Source: JARIHC01 sp035546975 (GTDB taxonomy: Bacteria > Patescibacteriota > Saccharimonadia > Saccharimonadales > UBA4665). From it: DNA of 64,000 bases. How positions within the stretch are numbered: the first letter of the stretch is position 1; every line of letters starts with the position of its first letter. A model generated the notes under the pieces. That model ran no database searches. It saw nothing but the letters and a program-made list of their open reading frames with translations, and was not told the origin of the DNA. The DNA lies in NCBI GenBank assembly GCA_035546975.1, contig DASZVS010000013.1, forward strand, positions 32,537 to 96,536. Direction: 5' to 3'. Below, in pieces: positions 8,309 to 16,097 of this stretch. The position numbers and the translations under genes are program-made.

Positions 8309-8908
8309 ATGGGAGCCCCAAGTAACACGCCCGCAACCCCTGCGTTCAGCAATGCGCGTAATGCATATTTAAGCTGGACTATGGACGCGGCGCGTATAGG
8401 CGGCGCTATTGCGAATTTTTGCGACCATTCGGAGCACGCCGAAGAGACAGACCGTCCGGCTGTCGTTGAAGGAGCTAGAGAGCTCATTGAACTTGCTTTT
8501 GAAATTGCCGATTTTGAACGTGAAGACTTGTTGCTCCTCTATACGGGGCGCCTGGCCGTCATAGAATCTGAAAGTGAATTTCAAACAGGCGAATTAACCG
8601 ATTCGCCGCCGCTGGTTGCAGCTGGCGAAGCCGAAACCCTCCGAGACCTACAAGAAATACAGATTGGACATAGCCTCCGGTTTTCCCCTGATATTATGGG
8701 CTTATCCCGAGCTAACCAGCTCAGACACCATAGTTTGCGCGTATCGATGCTCGTTGGCGCCCTTGCCGAGCAAGCCCGGCACGGAAAGCGCCGCGAAGAG
8801 TTCATAACCCAGGAAATACCGGACGTACTCGCCACTGGGCTCCTTATTTCCACTACAATGCATGAGCGGTTGCCGGATATTCCTGCCGCACCGGTATTCT
8901 TCGATTAG
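8309..8908 (+). CDS. Hypothetical protein, 199 aa
   Basis: Family not recognised. The protein is predicted soluble and mostly helical, with an acidic middle region (HSEHAEETDRPAVVEGARELIELAFEIADFE). There is no clear Shine-Dalgarno; a TATGTT box at 8289-8294 could give a short leader. It lies 45 bases after the DUF5652 gene on the same strand and 30 bases before the VOC gene, so it may be part of a loose run of small genes. Confidence 0.55.
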   Translation: MGAPSNTPATPAFSNARNAYLSWTMDAARIGGAIANFCDHSEHAEETDRPAVVEGARELIELAFEIADFEREDLLLLYTGRLAVIESESEFQTGELTDSPPLVAAGEAETLRDLQEIQIGHSLRFSPDIMGLSRANQLRHHSLRVSMLVGALAEQARHGKRREEFITQEIPDVLATGLLISTTMHERLPDIPAAPVFFD

Positions 8909-8938
8909 GTATATACTGGAAATACTAGAGGAGGGCGT

Positions 8939-9325
8939 ATGTTAGACGGAACAAAAGCATTCAGCGGTTTTGCGGTTAAAGACTTAGATGCCGCCGAAAA
9001 ATTTTATAAAGAAACACTCGGCTTGGATGCTGAAAATGGCCCGATGGGACTACAAATAAAAATAGGCGGGGGCAATCCCATCTTCGTATATGCCAAACCG
9101 GACCACACGCCGGCCACTTTCACGATTATGAATTTCCCGGTCGATGATATCGACGAAGCAGTGAATGAATTGAAAAAGAAGGGCGTCGTATTCGAGAAAT
9201 ATGAAGGCGACATCCAAACCGATGAAAACGATATCGCCCGCGGGCGGGCAGCTGGCCGCGGGCCGGACATAGCTTGGTTCAAAGACCCCTCAGGCAATAT
9301 ATTATCCGTCCTGCAAGACGCTTAA
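8939..9325 (+). CDS. VOC-superfamily (glyoxalase/bleomycin-resistance fold) protein
   Basis: 128 residues with two beta-alpha-beta-beta-beta modules: AFSGFAVKDLDAAEKFYKETLGL opens the first and FPVDDIDEAVNELKKKGV the second, and WFKDPSGNILSVLQ closes it. This fold covers glyoxalases, dioxygenases and drug-binding proteins, and the substrate cannot be told from sequence. The start has a good GAGGAGG ribosome site, with a TATACT box upstream. Confidence 0.85.
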   Translation: MLDGTKAFSGFAVKDLDAAEKFYKETLGLDAENGPMGLQIKIGGGNPIFVYAKPDHTPATFTIMNFPVDDIDEAVNELKKKGVVFEKYEGDIQTDENDIARGRAAGRGPDIAWFKDPSGNILSVLQDA

Positions 9326-9972
9326 AGATCAGTACCAGTCTTTTTGGGAGGTACTTTCACCTGCCCTTTGTAATCGGTGAATCTTTTCCGGGTTATGCTG
9401 GGCGCTATCATAAAGAGCAGAAATGCATACTCGCCGATGGCGGCCGCCAAAAGGACTACTAACAAAGAAATTACGACGATGGTGGCGTTACGGAAGTTCA
9501 AATATCGCTTATCCCCTTCCGACAGGCTGTCATACAGTTTGCGCGGGCTAGTCACCGCATAGTTCCATTCCCAGTAACTAACGGCTGCGAGGAGAAAGAA
9601 ATTGATGGGGAATAAAATTCTGCCCAAGGTCACGTCTGAATAATTACCGGCAACACTCGTGGTTAATGGAATAAAGACAACGGTAAGAAGCCGCAGCGTA
9701 TTGATCATCGTCAAGTGGCGGTCCGCCCGTTTAATGAACTCAAACTGGCGCATGTGCACTGCCCACATACTGCCGAGCAATAGAAAACTAATGACAAAAG
9801 TGATGATGCTGCCGTCTATATTTTGAATTGCCTGCCATAGCCCCGAACTGCTTGCAATATGGCCGAAGTCCCGCACATGCACATCGAGCACCAGCAGAGT
9901 CATAGCTATGGCAAATACGCCATCTGTTAAAGCTTCAAGCCGGCGGGTAGAATATATCTCAAGATCACTCAC
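9322..9972 (-). CDS. TMEM175-like (DUF1211) cation channel
   Basis: About 216 residues with six hydrophobic segments in two groups of three. The N-terminal RRLEALTDGVFAIAMTLLVLDV carries the hallmark of bacterial TMEM175 (FSDxxxA-type helix, here LTDGVFAIAM). Family members form potassium-selective channels as tetramers of one six-helix unit. The start is uncertain: GTG at 9972 is used, and TTG at 9987 is also in frame. The 3' end overlaps the convergent VOC gene by four bases. Confidence 0.82.
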   Translation of the reverse strand: MSDLEIYSTRRLEALTDGVFAIAMTLLVLDVHVRDFGHIASSSGLWQAIQNIDGSIITFVISFLLLGSMWAVHMRQFEFIKRADRHLTMINTLRLLTVVFIPLTTSVAGNYSDVTLGRILFPINFFLLAAVSYWEWNYAVTSPRKLYDSLSEGDKRYLNFRNATIVVISLLVVLLAAAIGEYAFLLFMIAPSITRKRFTDYKGQVKVPPKKTGTDL

Positions 9973-10056
9973 TGCACTATGCCCCAAGCATTATGTGTGC
10001 CTACAAGTGTACCATCTCTCCCGGGCCGGAGCATCGCTCCCAAACATTAACTAAAG

Positions 10057-10314
10057 CTAGTTTTCGCCTTCTTCTTCGGCCTGCTCTTCTTTGATAAGAA
10101 AAATGAGCTCCTCGCTGCGCGTCGAAAGATCTTCGCGGCTCTCAAATATTTCATCTTCCGGAAAAAGCTCGAGGAAATGGAGCGTGTCCGCATCGAGCCC
10201 ACGCCGGCGCGCAGTTTCCATGACAGCTCCCGCCGTCGCTGGAAAAGGGCCTGCTGCGCGAACCAAGCGTTCTATATTCTTTGCTTTCGGTAGCGGTTCT
10301 GTATAGATTGTCAT
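10057..10314 (-). CDS. DUF2795-like small protein
   Basis: 85 residues. FPATAGAVMETARRRGLDADTLHFLELFPEDEIFESREDL fits the DUF2795 pattern, in which a Pro-containing turn, two helices and a Leu-Pro-x2-x-Tyr/Phe-x-Ser stretch follow each other. The C-terminus is Glu-rich. AGGAGG lies 5 bases before the ATG at 10314; a GTG two codons upstream is also possible. Function unknown. Confidence 0.65.
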   Translation of the reverse strand: MTIYTEPLPKAKNIERLVRAAGPFPATAGAVMETARRRGLDADTLHFLELFPEDEIFESREDLSTRSEELIFLIKEEQAEEEGEN

Positions 10315-10534
10315 GCGCACCTCCTTTTAACTTCGTTATATGCATGTTGCGGCTTCACGCAAGATTATTGCCCTTTCGCCACACTTGCCATTATTCTCTC
10401 TCTTGGGTGCCTCTGTCAGTAAGTAATACCACAGGGCCACATAATCGGGATATGGACAATACATGTGAAGTTCTTCACTGCAGCCATATGTTTAAAAATT
10501 AATAATGATCCTATGGTAAATGAGGAGGTGTGTT

Positions 10535-10900
10535 ATGGGATTTAGAGAGCTTATTAAAAAAGTACAAATAGAATCAGGGTTTTCGGACCAAGAATCAAAA
10601 GAATCGCTTGAACATATGGTAGAAAGCCTCGCTGTACACCTTGATGAAGGCGAGCGTAAAGATTTTGCAAGCCAGTTGCCAGAAGAACTGCAGGATATTG
10701 CCCTGGCGGTTATGCCTACCGAGGAAACAGCCCGCCAGGACATGCTTGAGCAATTTATGGAAAACCAGCATGTTTCTGCAGACCGGGCTAAAAAACAAAT
10801 GTTATCTGCCTGGCACGCTATACGGGCAGCCGTAAGCGAAGGTGAACTCGACCATGTTATGGCCCAGCTACCCAATAAAACCGTAGCTATGTTACGCTAA
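10535..10900 (+). CDS. DUF2267 domain protein
   Basis: About 121 residues, mostly helical. The motif FRELIKKVQIESGF followed by LAVHLDEGERKDFASQLPEEL and LDHVMAQLPNKTVAML marks a DUF2267 protein, a family often found in stress-related loci. GGAGG precedes the ATG at 10535; an upstream in-frame ATG at 10520 would swallow that ribosome site. It is five bases from the cupin gene that follows, so the two are probably cotranscribed. Confidence 0.82.
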   Translation: MGFRELIKKVQIESGFSDQESKESLEHMVESLAVHLDEGERKDFASQLPEELQDIALAVMPTEETARQDMLEQFMENQHVSADRAKKQMLSAWHAIRAAVSEGELDHVMAQLPNKTVAMLR

Positions 10901-10905
10901 AGCTC

Positions 10906-11328
10906 ATGGCAGATTACGCAATCGTCCATGCCGACGACGTTCAAAATCCGTATGAAGGAAGCGACGTTCCGGGAGAATTTCGCAGCCTGACAAATGCTCT
11001 CGGCACAGAGCAGATTGCCGTTACGCTTATCCGCGTGCCGCCCCACTCCGACTTTGAACAAGGCACCGGCCATTACCATGAAAAAACCGAGGAAGTGTAC
11101 ATCATTACCCACGGCACTCTGACAATGCGTTTGGGCGATGATATACAAAAAGTTAGCGCCGGTTCTGCAGTTCGGGTCGCCCCTAAGACTCCCCGGTCAC
11201 ACCGCAATGAGGGCGATGAACCGGTTGAAATGTGGGCAGTTTCCGTGAAAGGCGGCCACGACGCAACTAAGCTTGACGATTTTTGGGAGGCCTCCAGCCA
11301 AGCCCGCCAACACACAGGGTCCGGTTAA
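10906..11328 (+). CDS. Cupin-domain protein
   Basis: 140 residues with a single conserved cupin barrel. Motif 1 contains HYHEKTEEVYIITHGTLTM with metal-ligand His and Glu residues. Motif 2 contains VSAGSAVRVAPKTPRSHRN, ending in the last His ligand. Such proteins bind a metal and may be isomerases, dioxygenases or sensors. It directly follows the DUF2267 gene. Substrate cannot be inferred. Confidence 0.85.
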   Translation: MADYAIVHADDVQNPYEGSDVPGEFRSLTNALGTEQIAVTLIRVPPHSDFEQGTGHYHEKTEEVYIITHGTLTMRLGDDIQKVSAGSAVRVAPKTPRSHRNEGDEPVEMWAVSVKGGHDATKLDDFWEASSQARQHTGSG

Positions 11329-11334
11329 AAATAA

Positions 11335-11727
11335 TCATCGCTCTTCGTCCGCGGTAAGAATTGTGACGGCTATCGCACGTTCCCGCGGGCCATCAAGCTC
11401 TATGAGAATAACCCGTTGCCAGGCGCCAAGCTGGAGTTTGCCGTCATGAAATGGCAGCATTACACCCGGACCGATAAAGCTTGCCCAGAGATGGTCTGGA
11501 AAATGGGGCGGGTCATGCGGGTGGCGCCACTTCTTTACTGGGGTCATTGATTCAATTGCATCCAGATAATCCAAATCGGTACCAGGGTCAAGATCTGCAG
11601 TGGTAACGGCTGCAGTAGTATGTTTCACAAATACGCCCGCAATCCCACTGCCCCCTAGATTACTCTCTATCTTCTCTGTTATATCGATAACCTCGCGCGA
11701 CCGGGATGTCCCTACTGTAATCTCCAT
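11335..11727 (-). CDS. YjbQ/UPF0047 family protein
   Basis: 130 residues. VKHTTAAVTTADLDPGTDLDYLDAIE, then HPHDPPHFPDHLWASFIGPGVMLPFHDGKLQLGAWQRVILIELDGPRER match the UPF0047 (YjbQ) family throughout, including the His residues proposed to bind metal. Members have been reported to have weak thiamine-phosphate synthase activity; the true role is open. I start at the ATG at 11727 because the family begins near this point; an ATG at 11760 adds 11 residues. Confidence 0.9.
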   Translation of the reverse strand: MEITVGTSRSREVIDITEKIESNLGGSGIAGVFVKHTTAAVTTADLDPGTDLDYLDAIESMTPVKKWRHPHDPPHFPDHLWASFIGPGVMLPFHDGKLQLGAWQRVILIELDGPRERAIAVTILTADEER

Positions 11728-11807
11728 GCGGCTAGCATATCTGGCAACCAGTAAACACAACAGTAAAACTTCTTACTTTAGCTTCATCAACCGCCTGTGT
11801 ATAACTT

Positions 11808-11832
11808 TTTAATGATTATTTAATAATTTAAT
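11808..11832 (+). promoter_or_regulatory. TTTAAT direct repeats upstream of response regulator 1
   Basis: TTTAAT occurs at 11808-11813, 11819-11824 and 11827-11832, the first two exactly 11 bases apart. OmpR/PhoB-family regulators bind direct repeats at this spacing. The same box pair stands upstream of the second response regulator at 19767-19783. It is probably a site for auto- or cross-regulation of the downstream terpenoid operon. Confidence 0.6.
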
Positions 11833-11857
11833 TGTTAACTTGTTCTGGAGTTCCTGT

Positions 11858-12541
11858 ATGAAACTGCTGTGCATAGATGATAATGTTGAACTGATAGAAA
11901 GCCTCCGGCACTTTTTGGCTGCCGGCTCCGCTATAACCAGCGCTACCCAAGGCAAAGAAGGATTGGGCCTGGCGGCCAAGAATCGCTATGATGCCATTAT
12001 TCTTGACCTCGGCTTGCCGGATATTTCCGGCAAAGATGTATGCGTCCAATTGCGCAAGCGCGGCGTCCAGACGCCTATCCTGGTTCTTTCAGGTATCAAA
12101 GATGCCGACATCAAAGTCTCACTCCTCGAAGCAGGAGCTGACGACTACATGACCAAACCGTTTACCATAGACGAGCTGCGCGCTAGGCTCTTCGTGCTCC
12201 TCAAGCGTGTTGGTACCGGCACATCGCAAGACAATCTATATTTGCTTAAAGTAGGCAACCTCACGCTCGACCCGCTCGGCCGCCGGGTAGAGCGCTCCGG
12301 CAATCTTATTAAGCTGCGGCGAAAAGAATTCGATATCTTGGAATATCTGATGCGCAACAAAGATAAAATCGTAACGAGGCCTATGATTATGGATAACGTG
12401 TGGGGCTCGGATAGCAATTCATGGGATGGAACAATCAACGTGCATATTAAACGGTTGCGAGACCAAGTCGACCGGCCATACACACATAAACTTATTAAGA
12501 CCTCTTACGGCCTGGGCTATACTATCAATGATAGGGCTTAA
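11858..12541 (+). CDS. OmpR/PhoB-family response regulator 1 (terpenoid operon)
   Basis: 227 residues. The receiver domain has the acidic pair at D7-D8, phospho-acceptor D50 in IILDLGLPD and K100 in DDYMTKPF. A linker is followed by a winged helix (LIKLRRKEFDILEYLMRNKDKIVTR, INVHIKRLRDQVDR, IKTSYGLGYTI). It is a DNA-binding regulator and the first gene of a unit with a histidine kinase and two isoprenoid enzymes. TTTAAT repeats lie just upstream. A close paralogue is at 19807. Confidence 0.92.
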   Translation: MKLLCIDDNVELIESLRHFLAAGSAITSATQGKEGLGLAAKNRYDAIILDLGLPDISGKDVCVQLRKRGVQTPILVLSGIKDADIKVSLLEAGADDYMTKPFTIDELRARLFVLLKRVGTGTSQDNLYLLKVGNLTLDPLGRRVERSGNLIKLRRKEFDILEYLMRNKDKIVTRPMIMDNVWGSDSNSWDGTINVHIKRLRDQVDRPYTHKLIKTSYGLGYTINDRA

Positions 12542-12580
12542 GGGCTTGCATCGTAATTTTAGGGGGAAGGAGGTTCTAGG

Positions 12581-12700
12581 GTGAAAGACATTGTTACCAA
12601 CATTTTGACTGACGAGAGCACGCGCGACACCGTTGCAGTGGAACAGATGCTCACCGACCAAGCCGTGGCTAGTCCATGGTCAAGCGAATCGTTGTCTTAA
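12581..12700 (+). CDS. Candidate 39-residue small protein between regulator and kinase
   Basis: A GTG-started frame of 39 residues, beginning MKDIVTNILTDESTRD and ending PWSSESLS, with a strong ribosome site (GGAAGGAGG, 7 bases before the GTG). It fills the only gap in an otherwise tight operon. It is acidic and Ser/Thr-rich, with no signal peptide or cysteines. It could be a regulatory or signalling peptide, or a chance frame. The ribosome site is the main support. Confidence 0.45.
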   Translation: MKDIVTNILTDESTRDTVAVEQMLTDQAVASPWSSESLS

Positions 12701-12714
12701 AAAGACAGGAAAAT

Positions 12715-12748
12715 ACCGGATAGTTGTCATATCAGATAGCTATCCGGT
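12715..12748 (+). terminator. Hairpin between small ORF and histidine kinase (attenuator-like)
   Basis: ACCGGATAG (12715-12723) pairs with CTATCCGGT (12740-12748), giving a perfect 9-bp stem with a 16-base loop. It is followed by an A/T-rich but not U-only stretch, so it may be a weak terminator or RNA-processing site that lowers kinase and enzyme expression relative to the regulator. The stem is seen; the function is inferred. Confidence 0.5.
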
Positions 12749-12763
12749 TATTATTAAAGAGCC

Positions 12764-14161
12764 ATGATGCGCGACTTCTACAATACTTTCGTAAAACCTC
12801 GATCCAAACATGTAGACCAGGCCGAACGCGAAGTTGTCCTGAATTATCTTTTGCTGGGCATTATCAGCTTGTCACTCATCGCCTTACTTGATGCGCTTTT
12901 GCAGCTGACGGTGTCGCACGACCAGTACTTAACTGCACGCATACTAGGCATTGGGGGCGCCCTTATCTTTTTTATTGCGCTCTACGCTGGTGGCCGCTAC
13001 CGTGACCAGGTACGGTCGGCAGCAGTCGTATTAACGTTTTTTACCACAGCCGTCGCATGTTTTTTGGATTTCCGCTGGGGCCTCCTGGTGCCAACCGGCA
13101 TAGCTCTGCTTTGTTTGGCTATCGTTATGGCAGGCATTCTAGTCAGCGCCCGCTACGCCTTTTATACCGCCGCCGTGATTGTAGTGGTTATGTCATGCTT
13201 GCAGTATGCCCAATCACGCGGCACATGGCACCCTGACAGCACGTGGATGAAGCACCTATCCACAAGCGGCGATGTTATTGGCTTTGCGGCTATTTTCTTT
13301 ACTATTGCCTGGGTTTCATGGCTGTATAACCGGCAGATGGAGTTGTCGCTCAAGCGCGCCAGACGCTCTGAAAGAGCCTTGCAACAGCAGAAGGTACTCC
13401 TGGAAATCAAAGTTGAAAAACGGGCCCAAGAACTTGAAGCAGCCCAGTTGGAAAAAATGCAGGAACTGTACCGTTTTGCCGAGCTAGGCAGACTGAGCAC
13501 CGCTCTTTTTCACGACCTAGCCAATCATTTGTCTACGGTGAGCCTTGAAATCGAAGGCTTATCCGAAAAGGGCCAATCCGACATTATGCAGCGTATCAGC
13601 CAGAATATCGGGCATATTGATACTATCGTCAAACGGGTGCGCCAACAGATCCGAGGTAAAAGTGTCGTGGAAGTTTTTGCCGTGCTCGATGAAATTAGCG
13701 AAGTGGTAAAGATCCTCTCGCCGGCAGCGGAACAGGCGAAAGTATCCCTCGAAGTAATTTCTGATGCATCGGTTAAACCAGGCTTGTCATATAAGGGCGA
13801 CCCCATCCGTTTCAGGCAAATTATCTTGAATCTCATCAGCAATGGCATTGAGGCCTACCCCGAAACCCGCGCCCGCACAATTGGCAACCGGACGGTAACC
13901 GTCCATTTGTCACGCCAACAAACTGCGCTGCTAATAGAGGTTACTGATCATGGGCTCGGCGTTGCTAAAAAAGAGCGTTCAAAGATTTTCAGACCGTTTT
14001 ATACGACCAAAAACAAAGGCGTCGGCATTGGCCTCTTTATTGTCCGGCAAGTTGTTGAAAATGATTTCAAAGGAACGCTAGATCTTAAAAATAGCAATAA
14101 AGAGGGCACGACTTTTAGCGTAAGCCTGCCGAAAAGTTACTATGCAAAAAATCGAAATTAA
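12764..14161 (+). CDS. Membrane histidine kinase of the terpenoid operon
   Basis: 465 residues. About six N-terminal membrane helices (residues 25-190) come first, then a coiled coil rich in Arg, Glu and Gln. The dimerisation/phosphorylation helix contains FHDLANHL with His250. The ATPase domain has the N box LNLISNGIEAYP, the G1 box ITDHGLGV-type EVTDHGLGV and the G2 box GVGIGLFIVRQ. There is no extracellular domain, so the sensor is within the membrane or loops. Its last 20 bases overlap the cyclase gene. Confidence 0.9.
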   Translation: MMRDFYNTFVKPRSKHVDQAEREVVLNYLLLGIISLSLIALLDALLQLTVSHDQYLTARILGIGGALIFFIALYAGGRYRDQVRSAAVVLTFFTTAVACFLDFRWGLLVPTGIALLCLAIVMAGILVSARYAFYTAAVIVVVMSCLQYAQSRGTWHPDSTWMKHLSTSGDVIGFAAIFFTIAWVSWLYNRQMELSLKRARRSERALQQQKVLLEIKVEKRAQELEAAQLEKMQELYRFAELGRLSTALFHDLANHLSTVSLEIEGLSEKGQSDIMQRISQNIGHIDTIVKRVRQQIRGKSVVEVFAVLDEISEVVKILSPAAEQAKVSLEVISDASVKPGLSYKGDPIRFRQIILNLISNGIEAYPETRARTIGNRTVTVHLSRQQTALLIEVTDHGLGVAKKERSKIFRPFYTTKNKGVGIGLFIVRQVVENDFKGTLDLKNSNKEGTTFSVSLPKSYYAKNRN

Positions 14162-16097
14162 CCGTGCTGTTCGCGGCGGTATTGCGTATATTGCCGCGCA
14201 GCAGTTGGAAAACGGTGGTTTCAAAAGTTTTTCCAGCCCCTCCAAGGAGTCGCTCCGCCCACAAACTATCTACCAAACGACATTTGTACCATCTCTAACG
14301 CTTGGCGCTATCGCCGCAACGGAAAGTCATGGTGTTTCCGTCTTACGCGCCAAACTGGCGACATTTTTAAAAAATGAGGCTGGGCCTGCCGGCGCTTATA
14401 ATTATTGGGCCAGCGAAGAGGCGCAGTGTAAAAAAATGCCTTACCCCGATGATCTTGACGACACGTTTTGCGCCTTGGCCGCCCTTTATCTGGACAATCC
14501 GGCGAACATTACAGAGGCAAAACTTGCCCAGGCTGTTAAGCTGCTGCTCGCTGCCGAGTCGGCTGTTGGCGGCCCATACCGCACGTGGCTAGTAAGCCAG
14601 CGCGCGGAATCAATATGGCAAGATGTGGATCTGGCGGTCAATGCAAACATCGCTTATTTTTTGTCGTTAGTAAGTAACCCGCTTCCCAAATTACAATCCT
14701 ATATCGACGAGGCAATTTCAAAAAATGTTTTAGTCTCGCCATACTATCCGTCAGCTTATCCCATTGCGTATTACATTGCGCGCGGTTATAGCGGCAGCAA
14801 AAAAACCCAACTTATAAAAATCATCCGTAATCTCCTAGGGAATGCTTCTTCACCACAAGATACGGCACTGTGTCTCGCGGCACTCGCCTCACTTAAGGCC
14901 ATAAAGCAAAGCGATGAACCTATCATCAAGAGCTTACTCTCCGCTCAGGCGAAAGACGGTTCATGGCCGGCCGCCGCCTTTTGCCTGGACCCGTCAAGAA
15001 ATGGCCGTTCGCACTACCATGGTTCGCCCGTCTTAACCACGGCATTTGTTATCCAGACTCTGACCGCTTACTTGGAAATGGACCGTGGCGAACAAGCCGT
15101 TGGCCGGGCTACCAAGCATAAAAATGAGTATGCAGAAGTGGTTATGAAGCTTGTCCACAAACGCGCCAAGGCATTGCCGGAAGATCTCCGCCAAACTACT
15201 GTTAAAACACTGCAAAAGCTTGCCGATAGCAGCAACGGCGCAGAAATTGTCGGACTGGCCCCTCGGTTTAATACTTCTTTACAGAAACCTCTTACGAAAA
15301 CTTCGAGAAATTTTCTCCTGTCGCTGAGCCTGGGCAACCTTTACGGCTGGCTTGCGTATACGGTCTACGATGATTTCATTGATGAAGAGGGATCTCCCGG
15401 TTTGTTGCCGGCAGCGAACGTAACCCTTCGTGATTCCGTAAACATATTCATGGAAGCGTTGCCGGAAAACCCCTCATTCCGTACGCTTGTGCAAAGCACT
15501 TTTGACACCATTGATGGCGCCAATGCTTGGGAGCTCGCCCATTGTCGCTTCGGGCTTGATGGCCAAACGGTCATTATCGGCAACCTGCCAGACTTCAAAG
15601 ATCTCTCAAAATTGGCCGAGCGATCGCTTGGGCACGGCTTGGCACCGCTCGCCATTTTAGCGCATGCTGGCCATGCGACGACCAGCATGGCTTTCCGCCA
15701 GACAAAACTCGCATTCAACCATTACCTTATTGCCAAACAACTCTGCGATGACATGCACGATTGGCAAGAGGACCTCCAGCGCGGCCACTGCACATATGTA
15801 GTAGCAAGGCTCCTTGAGGATCTTGGGATAAGGACAGGAAGACACAACCTTAGTGATCTTCTTCGGCAAGGCCAACGGAAATTTTGGCACGACACGCTGC
15901 CCTCTTTATGCAGAGAAGCCGAGCGGCACGTGGCCCTTAGCCGCAAAGCCATTGGGAAAGCTGCCGTTTTCAAGCCGAACGATATTCTCTCAGAACTACT
16001 GGAAAATATTGAATTTACCCTAAACGACACGGTACAAAAACAGACTGCAGCAAAAAACTTCCTGCAGCATTACGACCAAAACAAGGCAGAGGCATGA
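14142..16097 (+). CDS. Two-domain terpene cyclase-like protein (class II DxDD plus class I DDxxD)
   Basis: 651 residues. The N-terminal half (about 1-320) is an alpha-barrel of the squalene-cyclase/prenyltransferase-repeat type: QW-like turns at QQLENGGF (20-27) and QAKDGSW (269-275), and the class II acid motif D104-L-D-D107. The C-terminal half (about 380-630) has D410-DFIDE415, a class I DDxxD-type motif, and a second acidic cluster D536-DMHDWQED544. It probably protonates and cyclises a polyprenyl diphosphate and may then ionise it. It overlaps the kinase gene and the next synthase gene. Product unknown. Confidence 0.78.
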   Translation: MQKIEINRAVRGGIAYIAAQQLENGGFKSFSSPSKESLRPQTIYQTTFVPSLTLGAIAATESHGVSVLRAKLATFLKNEAGPAGAYNYWASEEAQCKKMPYPDDLDDTFCALAALYLDNPANITEAKLAQAVKLLLAAESAVGGPYRTWLVSQRAESIWQDVDLAVNANIAYFLSLVSNPLPKLQSYIDEAISKNVLVSPYYPSAYPIAYYIARGYSGSKKTQLIKIIRNLLGNASSPQDTALCLAALASLKAIKQSDEPIIKSLLSAQAKDGSWPAAAFCLDPSRNGRSHYHGSPVLTTAFVIQTLTAYLEMDRGEQAVGRATKHKNEYAEVVMKLVHKRAKALPEDLRQTTVKTLQKLADSSNGAEIVGLAPRFNTSLQKPLTKTSRNFLLSLSLGNLYGWLAYTVYDDFIDEEGSPGLLPAANVTLRDSVNIFMEALPENPSFRTLVQSTFDTIDGANAWELAHCRFGLDGQTVIIGNLPDFKDLSKLAERSLGHGLAPLAILAHAGHATTSMAFRQTKLAFNHYLIAKQLCDDMHDWQEDLQRGHCTYVVARLLEDLGIRTGRHNLSDLLRQGQRKFWHDTLPSLCREAERHVALSRKAIGKAAVFKPNDILSELLENIEFTLNDTVQKQTAAKNFLQHYDQNKAEA

